A stretch of 64,000 bases of DNA from Ruegeria_B marisflavi (GCF_025673445.1 NZ_JAOVQN010000003.1:242768-306767); one strand, 5' to 3'; counted from the first letter of the stretch, positions 43,455-53,633 are shown. Notes: generated by a model not told the origin, from the letters alone. Numbers and translations are program-made.

Positions 43455-45862
43455 TCCGTGCCGCGACCCTTGCGCTTTGGTCGCATTGGCGGCGCCATCC
43501 GGTTCAGCTCTTGACCCTCGTTGTGGGTATCGCCCTTGCCACCGGATTGTGGTCGGCGGTTCAGGCGATCAATGCCGAAGCCCGCGCCTCATACGCGCGT
43601 GCCGCCGCGCAACTCGGAACAGACAGGCTCGACCGGCTGAGTCGCTCTGACGGCGCGCCCATGTCGGTCTCGGAGTATCTGAAGCTTCGCCAGGCGGGGT
43701 GGCAAGTGGCCGCCGTCTTGCAGGGGACATTGCGGGTCAACGGGGGCGGCGTAACGGTTACGGGTATCGACCTTCTGGCCTGGCCGGATCTGCCCGCGAT
43801 TGCCGAGGCCTCCTCGGGCTCCATCGCCCCGGTCGAGGTTTTGACCGCGCCCGGACGGCTGTTCGCCGACGCGGAACTGGCCAAGGCGCTGCGTGATCGG
43901 CCGGACCTGCCGCCGGTTAGCGAGACCACCGCCTTGCCGCCAAGGCGCATCCTGACCGACATCGGCACCGTCGAGGCGATATTGAACCGCGCGGGACAGA
44001 TCTCCTATCTGCTGGTGTTGCCTGACCAGCCCAAAGGGCGCCCGCCGCTGGCCGAGATCGCACCCGGCCTGACACGGCAGGCCGCCCGCGGCACCCAGGA
44101 TATTGCCCGACTGACCGACAGTTTCCACCTGAACCTGACCGCCTTTGGCCTGCTGTCCTTTGTCGTAGGCCTGTTCATCGTGCATGGTACCGTCGGGCTG
44201 ACATTTGAACAGCGACGACCGTTGATCCGTACCCTGCGGGCGCTTGGCCTGCCGATGCGCCTGCTGATGCGTCTGATCCTGGCGGAACTGCTTCTGCTGG
44301 CGCTGCTCGGCGGGGCAATTGGCCTTGTGGTGGGGTATCTGGTCGCGGCGGCCTTGCTGCCCGATGTGGCCGCAACCCTGCGCGGCCTCTATGGCGCTCC
44401 GGCCGAAGGTTCGGTGTCGCTCCGCCCGATCTGGCTGGTTTCCGGGCTTGGAATGGCCGTAGCCGGAACGCTGTTGGCCAGCGCGCAGACGCTCTGGCGC
44501 CTGTCGCGCCTGCCGATCCTGGCGGCCCCCGGGCAACATCGCTGGAGTGCGCGACCACGGGCCATGCGCATGCAGATGCTGGCCAGCCTTGCTGTTGTCG
44601 CGACCGGCATTGCGGCCTTTGCCGTTTTCGACGGGCTGATCGCAGGGTTTGCCTTGATGGCCGGGTGCCTGTTGGGGGCGGCCCTCGCCCTGCCTCCGGC
44701 TCTTGCCGGGTTGCTGTTCCTGGGCAAACGGATGGCGCGGGGCCCACTGGCCGAATGGGTCATGGCCGACATGCGGGCGCAATTGCCCGGCTTGTCGCTG
44801 GCACTGATGGCGCTGCTTCTGGCATTGGCCGCCAATATCGGCGTGGGCACTATGGTAGCCAGCTTCCGGCTGACATTTAACGGATGGCTCGACCAGCGGC
44901 TGACCTCGACCTACTACGTTAACGCGCGCGACGATGCCCAGGGGGCGGAACTGGCCGCGTGGCTTACCCCGCGCACCGATGCTGTGTTGCCGATCCGCTC
45001 GGTCGAGATCACCACCGGCGCGCATCCACTCTTTGTCTACGGGATTGTCGATCATGTCAGTTATCGTCGGCACTGGCCGCTGATCGCCGCCGATGCGGAT
45101 GTCTGGCAGAGGGTGATGAGCGGACAGGCGGCGCTGATCAACGAACAGATTGCCCGCCGGGACGGGCTGTGGCCCGGCTCCACGGTTACACTTGCCCCGG
45201 GGTGGGAGATGCCGGTGGCGGGGGTCTATTCCGATTACGGTAATCCAACGGGCCAGGCAATCGTGGCGCTTGATCAGTTGCTCGACCATTTCCCGGACGT
45301 GCCCAACACCCGCTTTGGCGTGCACCTGCCCGCCGACCAGGCCGAACAACAGGTCGAGGAGTTGCGCGCGGCATTCGACTTGCCACCCGGCGCCGTGATC
45401 CCGCAACAGACGCTCAAGGCGCAATCGCGGGCTATTTTCGAAAAGACATTCCTGGTGACCGGCGCGCTGAATGTGCTGACACTTGGCGTGGCCGGATTTG
45501 CTATTCTGACCAGCCTGCTAACTCTGTGGTCTCAGCGGTTGCCGCAACTGGCCCCGGTCTGGGCCCTGGGGCAGACGCGCACCGGGCTTGCCTGGCTGGA
45601 GTTATTGCGGGCGGTCGTACTGGCCGCGATGACAGCCTTGCTTGCGGTGCCGCTTGGACTCGTTCTCGCCTGGCTCCTGCTCAGCGTGATCAATGTCGCG
45701 GCCTTTGGCTGGCAACTGCCGATGTACCTGTTCCCACTGGAATGGGTGCGCCTGTTTGCGCTGGCATTGCTCACCGCCGCGGCGGCTGCCGCTTTGCCCA
45801 TGCTGCGTCTACGCCGCCTGCCACCTGCGCAACTTTTGAAAGTGTTCGCCAATGAGAGTTGA
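43451..45862 (+). CDS. FtsX-like ABC permease (two FtsX domains)
   Basis: An 803-residue membrane protein. An N-terminal helix, a periplasmic domain (about 40-220), two groups of FtsX helices (about 225-400 and 660-800) and a second periplasmic domain between them form the architecture of long LolCE-like or YbbP-like permeases. The C-terminal LPMLRLRRLPPAQLLKVFA fits the family end. Substrate unknown; lipoprotein or lipid extraction is likely. It overlaps the next gene by 11 bases, so the three genes form one operon. Confidence 0.85.
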   Translation: MIRAATLALWSHWRRHPVQLLTLVVGIALATGLWSAVQAINAEARASYARAAAQLGTDRLDRLSRSDGAPMSVSEYLKLRQAGWQVAAVLQGTLRVNGGGVTVTGIDLLAWPDLPAIAEASSGSIAPVEVLTAPGRLFADAELAKALRDRPDLPPVSETTALPPRRILTDIGTVEAILNRAGQISYLLVLPDQPKGRPPLAEIAPGLTRQAARGTQDIARLTDSFHLNLTAFGLLSFVVGLFIVHGTVGLTFEQRRPLIRTLRALGLPMRLLMRLILAELLLLALLGGAIGLVVGYLVAAALLPDVAATLRGLYGAPAEGSVSLRPIWLVSGLGMAVAGTLLASAQTLWRLSRLPILAAPGQHRWSARPRAMRMQMLASLAVVATGIAAFAVFDGLIAGFALMAGCLLGAALALPPALAGLLFLGKRMARGPLAEWVMADMRAQLPGLSLALMALLLALAANIGVGTMVASFRLTFNGWLDQRLTSTYYVNARDDAQGAELAAWLTPRTDAVLPIRSVEITTGAHPLFVYGIVDHVSYRRHWPLIAADADVWQRVMSGQAALINEQIARRDGLWPGSTVTLAPGWEMPVAGVYSDYGNPTGQAIVALDQLLDHFPDVPNTRFGVHLPADQAEQQVEELRAAFDLPPGAVIPQQTLKAQSRAIFEKTFLVTGALNVLTLGVAGFAILTSLLTLWSQRLPQLAPVWALGQTRTGLAWLELLRAVVLAAMTALLAVPLGLVLAWLLLSVINVAAFGWQLPMYLFPLEWVRLFALALLTAAAAAALPMLRLRRLPPAQLLKVFANES

Positions 45863-46886
45863 GGTGCTGATCCTGTCCCTACTCTGGCCCTGGGCCGTCT
45901 CAGCGCAGGGCTTTGCCGGACTGGGTACCGAGGTCGAAGGGTTTGCCATTCCCCAGCGAGGGGTCGAGCTGAGCTTTCCCTCCGACCATGGCCCGCATCC
46001 CGATTTCCGCATCGAATGGTGGTATCTGACCGCGACGCTGAATGGCGCAGACGGGCGCCAGTACGGCCTGCAATGGACACTCTTCCGTTCCGCTCTTGAA
46101 CCCGGTGACAAACCAGGATGGCAGAGCCCGCAGATCTGGATGGGTCATGCCGCCGTGACGACCCCGGACGCCCATTACTTCACCGAGCGCCTGTCGCGCG
46201 GCGGGATCGGACAGGCCGGTGTATCCGCCTCCCCGTTCCTGGCCTGGATCGACGAATGGGAGATGTCGGGTGATCCCTCGGGCGAAATGCGACTGACCGC
46301 CGCCGGGCCGGAGTTCGCCTATAGTCTCGACATGGTGGCGAAGGGGCCACTTGTCCTGCATGGCGACCAAGGCTATTCGGTGAAATCCCAGGCTGGTCAG
46401 GCCAGCTATTATTACTCCCAACCCTTCTTGCAGGTGCGTGGAACGCTAGACCTGCCGGACGGGCCGATGGCGGTGACCGGATCGGCATGGATCGACCGCG
46501 AGTGGTCCTCGCAACCGCTCTCGGACGACCAGACCGGGTGGGACTGGTTTTCGCTGGTGCTGGACGATAACGCGCGTGTCATGGCCTTCCGTTTGCGGGG
46601 AAGCGATGACTATACCTCGGGCACATGGATCGCGGCCGATGGAACAGCCACACCACTTGCCGACGGTGCCATCCGTGTGACCCCAGTGCAGTACGCTTCG
46701 GACAAACGTGCCGAAATACCGGTAACATGGCATCTGGAAATCCCGTCGCACGGCCTGGATGTGAAAGTTTCGGCGCTGAATGCCGGTGCCTGGATGGATA
46801 CTTCGTTCCCTTATTGGGAAGGCCCCATGTTCGTTTCAGGCAGCCATGTCGGGCGCGGCTATCTTGAAATGACCGGCTACCGCTAG
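45852..46886 (+). CDS. Lipocalin-like AttH/CrtC family exported protein
   Basis: A 344-residue protein: short signal peptide (LILSLLWPWAVSAQ), then a two-barrel lipocalin-like domain related to AttH and carotenoid hydratase CrtC. HPDFRIEWWYLTATLNGADGR, GSAWIDREWSSQPL and GWDWFSLVLDDNARVMAFRLR are the typical strands. With an ATPase and FtsX permease it matches the AttF-AttG-AttH arrangement. AttH may bind a lipid passed across the periplasm. No carotenoid genes are nearby, so CrtC activity is unlikely. Confidence 0.87.
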   Translation: MRVEVLILSLLWPWAVSAQGFAGLGTEVEGFAIPQRGVELSFPSDHGPHPDFRIEWWYLTATLNGADGRQYGLQWTLFRSALEPGDKPGWQSPQIWMGHAAVTTPDAHYFTERLSRGGIGQAGVSASPFLAWIDEWEMSGDPSGEMRLTAAGPEFAYSLDMVAKGPLVLHGDQGYSVKSQAGQASYYYSQPFLQVRGTLDLPDGPMAVTGSAWIDREWSSQPLSDDQTGWDWFSLVLDDNARVMAFRLRGSDDYTSGTWIAADGTATPLADGAIRVTPVQYASDKRAEIPVTWHLEIPSHGLDVKVSALNAGAWMDTSFPYWEGPMFVSGSHVGRGYLEMTGYR

Positions 46887-46950
46887 ACACCGTAGGATTG
46901 GCCGGTCCTCTCGCAACGGTCAGATGCAAGACTTAGGCGATCAATCGGCC

Positions 46951-47385
46951 TCAACCGCGGACCACAAACACCGAAACAGGCGCATGGCGGACGACGCGCG
47001 ATGCGTTTGGACCCAGCAGGTAATCCCGCAGGTCGGGCTTGTGGGCTCCCACCACGATCAGGTCGCTCCGCGCTGCATCCGCGACCTTGAGAATTTCCTT
47101 GTAAGCAGTGCCGGTTGCCACCACGTGCCGGATAGAGGCGTTCCGTTCTTCGCCCAAAGTCTCGGTACACAGCCGGACAAGCTGGGCATGGGCGGCCTCT
47201 ATCGCCTTGTCGTGATGGTCCTTTTCGAAGAACCCCGAAACCCAGGTTTCCCCAAAATCGGGCAACACCGTCATCACGTCCAGACGGGCGCTATCCAGGT
47301 CGGCCATCCGGGCCGCCTGTCTCAGTACCCCCACATCCTGATCTCGATTGCTGATATCGACAGCGCATAGGACCGATACGCTCAT
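46951..47385 (-). CDS. Universal stress protein (UspA family), TRAP-linked
   Basis: A 144-residue UspA fold: VSVLCAVDISNRDQDVG start, IRHVVATGTAYKEILKVA, and the nucleotide loop LIVVGAHKPDLRDYLLGPNASRVV, close to the G-2x-G-9x-G pattern of ATP-binding members. It overlaps the TRAP permease stop by ATGA. A similar Usp (TeaD) binds ATP and regulates the Halomonas TeaABC TRAP transporter, so a regulatory role here is plausible by analogy. Confidence 0.88.
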   Translation of the reverse strand: MSVSVLCAVDISNRDQDVGVLRQAARMADLDSARLDVMTVLPDFGETWVSGFFEKDHHDKAIEAAHAQLVRLCTETLGEERNASIRHVVATGTAYKEILKVADAARSDLIVVGAHKPDLRDYLLGPNASRVVRHAPVSVFVVRG

Positions 47386-49991
47386 GCCGGTTCTCCCTCT
47401 CTGGATGCGCGGGCACGTTGGACAAAGGCAATCAGCCCAAGCAACAGCAGCCCGGGAATGAAAACCAGTTCCTTGGGCGGCTGGTGCGCTGGCACCTTGA
47501 CCGCCACAATCCGCACCGGCTCGTCCCCGTAGAAGTCGAAGCCTTGCAGGTTCTCGCTGATCGGGGTTCCGAACATCGGCTCTTCCAGCTTGACCAGACC
47601 ATCCTCTTCAAACGGGAGAAAGCCCATCGCGTCGATCCGAGCGGCACCATCGGCCTCATCCCCGACCGTCAACTCCAGGCTCAGATCCTTTGTCGCGCCG
47701 CTGACGAAGTCGGGACCCGAGACGACAACCCGCAGGATATCCCCGGGATCGGCCTCCCCTGCCGCTTCGGCAAACTGCGCCGGTTCGATCTGTTCGAACG
47801 GCGGAACGATCCGGTTCATCACATAGTCTGGCCGGAACAGGATAAACGCCACCAGGATCAGCGCCACGCTTTCATAGATCCGGCTGTGGGTCAGGAAGTA
47901 CCCCATGGTTCCGGCCGTGAACACCAGCACAGCAATGGTCGCCGATATCGCCACCAATATGCCCTGCATCCAGGTCACGTCGATCAACAGCATGTCGGTG
48001 TTGAAGATGAATACGAAAGGCAGCGCCACGGTGCGCAGGCTGTAGAAAAAGGCGACAAAACCGGTCTTGATCGCATCCCCGCCCGACACGGCGGCGGCGG
48101 CAAAACTCGCCAGGCCCACCGGAGGCGTCACATCGGCCATGATCCCGAAGTAGAAGACAAAGAGATGCACGGCGATCAGCGGCACGATCAGCCCGGATTG
48201 CGCGCCCAGTTCCACCACCACACCCGCCATCAGCGAGCTTACCACGATGTAGTTGGCCGTGGTCGGCAGGCCCATGCCGAGGATAAGGCTGAGAATCCCG
48301 ACCATGATCAGCATCAGCACCAGGTTGCCACCCGACAGGAACTCGACCAGGTCAGCCATCACCTGGCCCACCCCGGTCAGGGTCACTGTGCCCACGATCA
48401 CCCCTGCGGTGGCCGTGGCCAGCGCAATGCCGATCATGTTACGGGCCCCGTCAATCAGCCCCTGCCACAGATCCTTCAGTCCGGACATGAAGCTATTGGC
48501 GACGTCCGACTGTCCCCGGAACATCGCCTTGAGCGGCTTTTGGGTCAGCAGGATAACGAACAAGAGCGCCGTCGCCCAAAAAGCAGACAGACCCGGCGAC
48601 TTCTGTTCGATCATCAAGAAATAAACGAGCACGATGATCGGCAGCAGATAATGCAGCCCAGCCTTGTAGATCTTGGGAATCTCGGGCAGTTCCACCACTT
48701 CGGCATTGGGGTCGTCCGGTTCCAGGTCGGGTACCTTGGCCGCGACCCAGAGAAGCGCCAGATATATGGCAACAACCGCAAGTCCCAGGATCAGCCCGGC
48801 CATGCTGGGCGCCCAGGCGGTAATCGCCTGTGCGGGAAACTGCGTGGCATAGCAGAGCCCGGCGAAGACCGCAAAGAAACTGAGCATGCCGACGATGGTT
48901 CTGGCCAGGTGCACCTCGCGGTTACCCAAAGTCGGCATGTTCCGCTTCACCGCCTCCAGATGCACGATATAGACCAGCGCGATATAGCTGATCGCGGCGG
49001 GCAGGAACGCATGCGTGATCACCTCGACATAGGAGACCCCCACATATTCCACCATCAGAAAGGCCGCGGCCCCCATGACCGGCGGCATGATCTGCCCGTT
49101 GACCGAGCTTGCGACCTCGACCGAGCCGGCCTGTTCACTGGTAAAGCCCACGCGCTTCATCAGGGGGATGGTAAAGGTGCCGGTGGTGACCACGTTGGCG
49201 ATGGAAGACCCCGAGATCAGACCGGTCGCGGCGGAACCCACGACGGCCGCCTTGGCCGGGCCACCGCGCAGGTGTCCCAATGCGCCGAACGCCATCTTGA
49301 TGAAGTAGTTGCCGGCCCCTGCCTTGTCCAACAGAGCACCGAACAGAACAAAGAGGAAAACGAATTTGGTCGACACGCCAAGCGCGATCCCGAACACACC
49401 CTCGGATGTCAGCCACATATGGCTCATCGCCTTTTTCAGGCTGGCGCCTTTCCAGCGGATCACCTCGGGCACCCATTCCGAGGCGCCAAAGAACACATAG
49501 AGCAGGAAGATCGTGGCGATGATCGCCATTGCCGGGCCAAGCGCCCGGCGCGCGGCCTCGAACAGCAGGATCAGGCCAACCAGGGCCACCCATTTGTCGG
49601 TGTCATCGGCCAAACCGCCCGAATTCACCAGCTTGTCGTAAAAGATGTAACCGTATAGCGCGATCAGCGCGCCAACCACCGCCATGATCCAATCCTGAAC
49701 TGGGATGCGATCACGCGGACTGGATTTCAGCGCAGGATATGCGGCAAAGGCCAGAAACAACGCAAAGGCCAGATGCACCTGACGCGAGTTGTTCACGATA
49801 CTGCCGGGCAGGATCAGGTTCGACATCGGCGAGGCCAGGATCAGCTGGAACACCGACCAGATCACCGCCACGATTGCCAAAAACAGCCCGACGTTCCCCA
49901 CCGGATCGCGTGCGCCCGCATCCGAGGATGTGACCAGATCCTGCAACTCTTCTTCGGAAAGCGGACGGTTGCCCGATTTGTCAGAGGCCAT
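47382..49991 (-). CDS. TRAP transporter fused permease (DctQM) with DUF3394
   Basis: An 869-residue inner-membrane protein. Residues about 25-170 correspond to the small DctQ subunit and 170-700 to the DctM subunit (GGPAKAAVVGSAATGLISGSSIANV, PPVGLASFAAAAVSGGDAIKTG, LPTTANYIVVSSLMA). After residue 740 a soluble DUF3394 domain and a last helix (LVFIPGLLLLGLIAFV) close the protein. The fusion and the domain are typical of TAXI-type TRAP systems. GGGAG precedes the ATG at 49991. It uses the sodium gradient; substrate unknown. Confidence 0.92.
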   Translation of the reverse strand: MASDKSGNRPLSEEELQDLVTSSDAGARDPVGNVGLFLAIVAVIWSVFQLILASPMSNLILPGSIVNNSRQVHLAFALFLAFAAYPALKSSPRDRIPVQDWIMAVVGALIALYGYIFYDKLVNSGGLADDTDKWVALVGLILLFEAARRALGPAMAIIATIFLLYVFFGASEWVPEVIRWKGASLKKAMSHMWLTSEGVFGIALGVSTKFVFLFVLFGALLDKAGAGNYFIKMAFGALGHLRGGPAKAAVVGSAATGLISGSSIANVVTTGTFTIPLMKRVGFTSEQAGSVEVASSVNGQIMPPVMGAAAFLMVEYVGVSYVEVITHAFLPAAISYIALVYIVHLEAVKRNMPTLGNREVHLARTIVGMLSFFAVFAGLCYATQFPAQAITAWAPSMAGLILGLAVVAIYLALLWVAAKVPDLEPDDPNAEVVELPEIPKIYKAGLHYLLPIIVLVYFLMIEQKSPGLSAFWATALLFVILLTQKPLKAMFRGQSDVANSFMSGLKDLWQGLIDGARNMIGIALATATAGVIVGTVTLTGVGQVMADLVEFLSGGNLVLMLIMVGILSLILGMGLPTTANYIVVSSLMAGVVVELGAQSGLIVPLIAVHLFVFYFGIMADVTPPVGLASFAAAAVSGGDAIKTGFVAFFYSLRTVALPFVFIFNTDMLLIDVTWMQGILVAISATIAVLVFTAGTMGYFLTHSRIYESVALILVAFILFRPDYVMNRIVPPFEQIEPAQFAEAAGEADPGDILRVVVSGPDFVSGATKDLSLELTVGDEADGAARIDAMGFLPFEEDGLVKLEEPMFGTPISENLQGFDFYGDEPVRIVAVKVPAHQPPKELVFIPGLLLLGLIAFVQRARASREGEPA

Positions 49992-50071
49992 GCGAATAAC
50001 TCCCTGTCCCGCCGGGCGCTTCTGTCTGTCGCCGGCTTGATACTTCTTGCCCGGCTTCCGGCCGGGAGCGT

Positions 50072-50098
50072 GCGGGGCGCAAAACCGATGCGCCCCGC
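50072..50098. terminator. Hairpin between the TAXI binding-protein gene and the permease gene
   Basis: Perfect nine-base arms GCGGGGCGC/GCGCCCCGC with a nine-base loop, no T-tract on the minus strand. It probably stabilises or partly terminates the binding-protein transcript. Confidence 0.5.
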
Positions 50099-50114
50099 TG
50101 CGCCGATATCAGGA

Positions 50115-51083
50115 TCAGTTGATCCAGCCGCGCTCGCGATAGTACTTCTCGGCGCCCGCATGCAGCGGTGCCGACAGTCCGTCCTTGATCATTTCCTCTT
50201 CCTTGAGGTTCGAGAAAGCCGGGTGCAGTTTCTTGAAGTCCTCGAAATTGTCGAAGACAGCCTTGACCAGAACATAGACCGCGTCTTCGGACACATTGGC
50301 CGAAGTCACCAGCGTCGCGCCCACCCCAAAGGTGTGCACGTCATCCGGGTTGCCGCGATAGGTGCCGCCGACGATGGTCGCCTTGCGGTAGAAGGTATTG
50401 TGGTCGACCAGTTTATCGATGGCTGTGCCTTCGACATTCACCAGGACCGAGTCGCAGGCAGTGGTCGCCTCCTGGATCGAGCCCGACGGGTGGCCAACGG
50501 TATAGATCATCGCGTCGATCTGGTTGTCGCAGAGCGCCGCCGACTGCTCGGCCGCCTTCAATTCGCTGGCCAGGGCAAAATCGCTCAGCGACCAGCCCAT
50601 CGCCTCGAGCACGACATCCATGGTGCCGCGCTGACCCGAACCCGGGTTGCCGATGTTCACGCGCTTGCCCTTGAGATCGTCAAAGGTTTTGACACCCGAA
50701 TCCGCCCGCGCAACCACGGTGAAAGGCTCGGGATGGATCGAGAAAACGGCGCGCAGATCCTCGAACTTGCCAGCCTCTTCGAACTTGGACGACCCGTTAT
50801 AGGCATGGAACTGCCAATCCGACTGTGCGACGCCGAACTCCAGTTCGCCCTCGCGAATGGTGTTGATGTTGTAAACCGATCCGCCGGTCGACTCGACCGA
50901 GCAGCGGACGCCATGTTCCTTGCGGCCCTTGTTCACCAGGCGGCAGATCGCGCCACCGGTCGGATAATAGACACCGGTCACGCCGCCGGTACCGATGGTG
51001 ATGAACTCTTCGGCCATGGCGGCCGGGGCCATGAAGGCTGTCGTCACCAATGCAGCAAGGCTGAATTTGTTCAGTTTTTTCAT
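50115..51083 (-). CDS. TAXI-family TRAP transporter solute-binding protein
   Basis: A 322-residue periplasmic protein with signal peptide (FSLAALVTTAFMAPAAMA) and TAXI domain: ITIGTGGVTGVYYPTGGAICRLV, VRCSVESTGGSVYNINTI, FGVAQSDWQFHAYNG and GSGQRGTMDVVLEAMGW. It captures a small organic solute, often glutamate or a dicarboxylate, and delivers it to the DctQM permease encoded 123 bases downstream. GGGAG lies seven bases before the ATG. Confidence 0.92.
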   Translation of the reverse strand: MKKLNKFSLAALVTTAFMAPAAMAEEFITIGTGGVTGVYYPTGGAICRLVNKGRKEHGVRCSVESTGGSVYNINTIREGELEFGVAQSDWQFHAYNGSSKFEEAGKFEDLRAVFSIHPEPFTVVARADSGVKTFDDLKGKRVNIGNPGSGQRGTMDVVLEAMGWSLSDFALASELKAAEQSAALCDNQIDAMIYTVGHPSGSIQEATTACDSVLVNVEGTAIDKLVDHNTFYRKATIVGGTYRGNPDDVHTFGVGATLVTSANVSEDAVYVLVKAVFDNFEDFKKLHPAFSNLKEEEMIKDGLSAPLHAGAEKYYRERGWIN

Positions 51084-51339
51084 CGCTGTACTCCCATTTT
51101 CTTATTCTTCGCCAATGTTCGGCGCTCAGGGCAAAGGCCCACCCGCCGAGCTATGCGGGCTAATGCAGGCAGTCGATCGTTGCAATGCTAAACGGCAGTA
51201 TCTATTGGTTTCTCCCTGCCCTCCAAGGGTTTCATCCGCACTTGCACGTTGTCAAGCCACGGCTCGGATGGAATGCGGTGCGAGCCTCATTTCTGAGGTT
51301 GAAACCGGATTTTTCCCCGAAACTGGGCTTGCTACGGGG

Positions 51340-52221
51340 TCATCCGACAACCGGATTGCGCCCATCAACCGTTTGCAAAGCGCCATACATGTCCGGCCTG
51401 CGGTCCCGGAACAGGCCCCAGGCCCGGCGGTATCTCGCGATCTCGTCCAGATCGAACGTCGCCGTCAGAACCGTCTGCTCGGTACGACCGGCCTCGGCCA
51501 CCTTGGCGCCGGTATGGTCGGCGATGAACGACGAGCCATAGAATGTCATCTCGTCAGCACCGACCTTTTCAACCCCGATCCGGTTCGAGGCGACCAGCGG
51601 CATGACGTTCGCCGCTGCATGTCCCTGCATCGTGCGCTGCCAATGGCCGGAACTGTCCAGCTCGGGTTCCTGCGGTTCAGATCCGATCGCTGTCGGGAAC
51701 ATCAGCACCTCTGCCCCCATCAGCGCCAGGGCACGCGCCGTTTCCGGAAACCACTGGTCCCAGCAAATGCCGCAACCCAGGCGGGCAAACCTTGTTTGCA
51801 CCACCTGAAACCCCGTATCACCCGGGGTGAAGTAGAATTTCTCCTCATATCCGGCCCCCTGCGGAATGTGTGTCTTGCGATAATTCGCCAGGATCTCTCC
51901 GTTCGCGTCAATAACCGCAAGAGCATTGAAGAACGCCTGCCCCGCACGCTCAAAGTAAGAGACAGGCAAAACGGCCCCCAGTCGGCGCGCCACCGTCCGG
52001 AAATGGGCGATGGCCCGATCGCTCTCCAGCGGATTGGCCAGGTCGAAATGGCGCGGAGAGATTTCGGAGCAGAAATACGGGGTCTGAAACAGCTCCTGCA
52101 ACAGCACGATCTGTGCCCCCCGATCCGCTGCCTCTACGACGAGGCTCTCCGCATTCGAGATATTCTCGTCGAGATTCCAGGTGCAGGCCATTTGGGTTGC
52201 CGCAACAGTGATCTGAGCCAT
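51340..52221 (-). CDS. aguB: N-carbamoylputrescine amidase
   Basis: A 293-residue nitrilase-superfamily enzyme converting N-carbamoylputrescine to putrescine, CO2 and ammonia, the last step of the agmatine route. The catalytic triad is visible: Glu in VLLQELFQTPYFC, Lys in NYRKTHIPQG, Cys in LGCGICWDQWFPE; YEEKFYFTPGDTGF and TAIGSEPQ match AguB closely. GGAGG lies five bases before the ATG. Agmatine deiminase is not in the window. It is the last clearly core gene before the accessory island. Confidence 0.93.
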   Translation of the reverse strand: MAQITVAATQMACTWNLDENISNAESLVVEAADRGAQIVLLQELFQTPYFCSEISPRHFDLANPLESDRAIAHFRTVARRLGAVLPVSYFERAGQAFFNALAVIDANGEILANYRKTHIPQGAGYEEKFYFTPGDTGFQVVQTRFARLGCGICWDQWFPETARALALMGAEVLMFPTAIGSEPQEPELDSSGHWQRTMQGHAAANVMPLVASNRIGVEKVGADEMTFYGSSFIADHTGAKVAEAGRTEQTVLTATFDLDEIARYRRAWGLFRDRRPDMYGALQTVDGRNPVVG

Positions 52222-52389
52222 TCATTCCTCCGTCCCATGCTTACGTCCGTGTTGCATGTTGCAAGGTCAAACGCGCATCGACAACCGCCGAAACACAAGC
52301 CAAACTAGAAGTTTTGAGGAAATGGCGCACCCGACATGCGCTGGCCTACCGCGACACATCGTTAAGGATCACAACGTAACATACTGAAA

Positions 52390-52408
52390 ATATATTGTTT
52401 AATATATC
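52390..52408. repeat. AT-rich palindrome upstream of the integrase gene
   Basis: ATATATTG-TTTA-ATATATC is an inverted repeat, found again with a different four-base centre at 53635-53653 just beyond the integrase gene. It may be an integrase or accessory-protein binding site. Confidence 0.55.
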
Positions 52409-52439
52409 GGAATTTACGATCTTTAACGGTTCATCTAAG

Positions 52440-52452
52440 GTACAAGGTGTAC
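52440..52452. promoter_or_regulatory. Operator-like palindrome before the integrase start
   Basis: GTACA-AGG-TGTAC lies 18 bases upstream of the integrase ATG, and its right half is followed by a further ACAGGTGT, giving a repeated half-site. It could be a repressor operator. Confidence 0.35.
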
Positions 52453-52470
52453 AAACAGGTGTGAGTCGAA

Positions 52471-53604
52471 ATGCCTTTGACCCGTAAAAGTATCCGCACA
52501 TTGCCAGCCGGTCGCCATGCCGACAGCGGCCAGAACGGCACCCTCGGACTTTATCTGAACGTGACCGCCACAGGCTATCGTTCATGGATCGGTCGGACCA
52601 AGATAGCAGGCAAGACCCACAGCTTCGGTCTCGGGTCGCTTCGGGATGTCGACCTAGACGAAGCCCGAGACGTTTGGCGCGACATCCGCCGCCGCATCCG
52701 CAACGGCGAAGACCCCGCCGCCATCAAGAAACGTGGCAAGCCCGGCGAGACCTTCGCCGACATGGCCCGTCGCGCCTATGCGGCCCGTGCGCCCCGTCTG
52801 AAGGATGCTAAGGCCAGCCAATGGCTGACCAGCCTTGAACAGCATATGGGACCGCTCTGGGCCGCCCCTATAGGTCATGTGACCGCCCCGGCCTTGCTGG
52901 ACCAGTTGTCGCCGCTGGTGGCCACGAAGACCGAGACGGCCCGCAAGCTGATCGGGCGCGTGGGGGCAACCTTCGACTATGCCATCGCCTTGGGCGTGGT
53001 CGCGGCGAACCCGGCCCCCGCCGTCCGCAGCGCCGCGCCATGGCCCGCCAAGCGGGTTGAGCATCACGCCGCCGTTCCGTGGCAGGAAGCCCCTGCCCTG
53101 TTCGCCCGCATCCGCGCTCTGGACACCGTTGGCTCGGCTGCGCTGATCGTGACCATCCTCACCGGGTCGCGTGGCGGTGCGGTGCGGCACATGACGCCAG
53201 AGCAGATTGACGGCGACACATGGACGGCACCTGCCGACATCATGAAGATGTCACGGGCATACGACTATCCCCTGACACCCGTCGCCAAGACCGTGGTGGA
53301 CCGTTACGCCGCCATTGCTGATCCTTGGCTGTTCCGAGGCATGAAGGGCAAGCCCATCAGCGATATGACCATGTTGAAGGTGTTACGCGATCTGGGTACC
53401 CCCTACACGGTTCATGGCTGGCGCTCGACGCTGACCGATTGGGCGCGCGATACGCTGCACATCGACGATGAAATGATCGACGCCTTGTTGGCACATACAA
53501 AGGAGGCCAAACGAATCGCCTACGCCCGGTCGGATTTGCTGGACCGTCGCCGCGCGGTTCAACTGCAATGGGAGGCTTACTTGTGCAAAAATGCACATGT
53601 GTGA
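52471..53604 (+). CDS. int: Tyrosine recombinase / phage-type integrase
   Basis: A 377-residue site-specific recombinase of the P4/prophage kind. The N-terminal DUF4102-like part (GLYLNVTATGYRSWIGR, LGSLRDVDLDEARD) is followed by a SAM-like core-binding domain and the catalytic domain. All active-site residues can be placed: Arg234 in ILTGSRGGAVRH, Lys near MKMSRAYDYPL, His315 and Arg318 in VHGWRST, His342 in LLAHTKEA and nucleophile Tyr351 in RIAYARSD. It starts the accessory island and is flanked by two near-identical palindromes. No tRNA target is seen beside it. Confidence 0.92.
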   Translation: MPLTRKSIRTLPAGRHADSGQNGTLGLYLNVTATGYRSWIGRTKIAGKTHSFGLGSLRDVDLDEARDVWRDIRRRIRNGEDPAAIKKRGKPGETFADMARRAYAARAPRLKDAKASQWLTSLEQHMGPLWAAPIGHVTAPALLDQLSPLVATKTETARKLIGRVGATFDYAIALGVVAANPAPAVRSAAPWPAKRVEHHAAVPWQEAPALFARIRALDTVGSAALIVTILTGSRGGAVRHMTPEQIDGDTWTAPADIMKMSRAYDYPLTPVAKTVVDRYAAIADPWLFRGMKGKPISDMTMLKVLRDLGTPYTVHGWRSTLTDWARDTLHIDDEMIDALLAHTKEAKRIAYARSDLLDRRRAVQLQWEAYLCKNAHV

Positions 53605-53633
53605 CCTCGCAAGATCAATCACTTACGATTTTC

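Noticed and set aside
47418..49658. 746-residue plus-strand frame opposite the TRAP permease
   Set aside because: His/Gln/Arg-rich composition is the typical mirror of membrane-protein codons in high-GC DNA. The minus-strand DctQM is clear.
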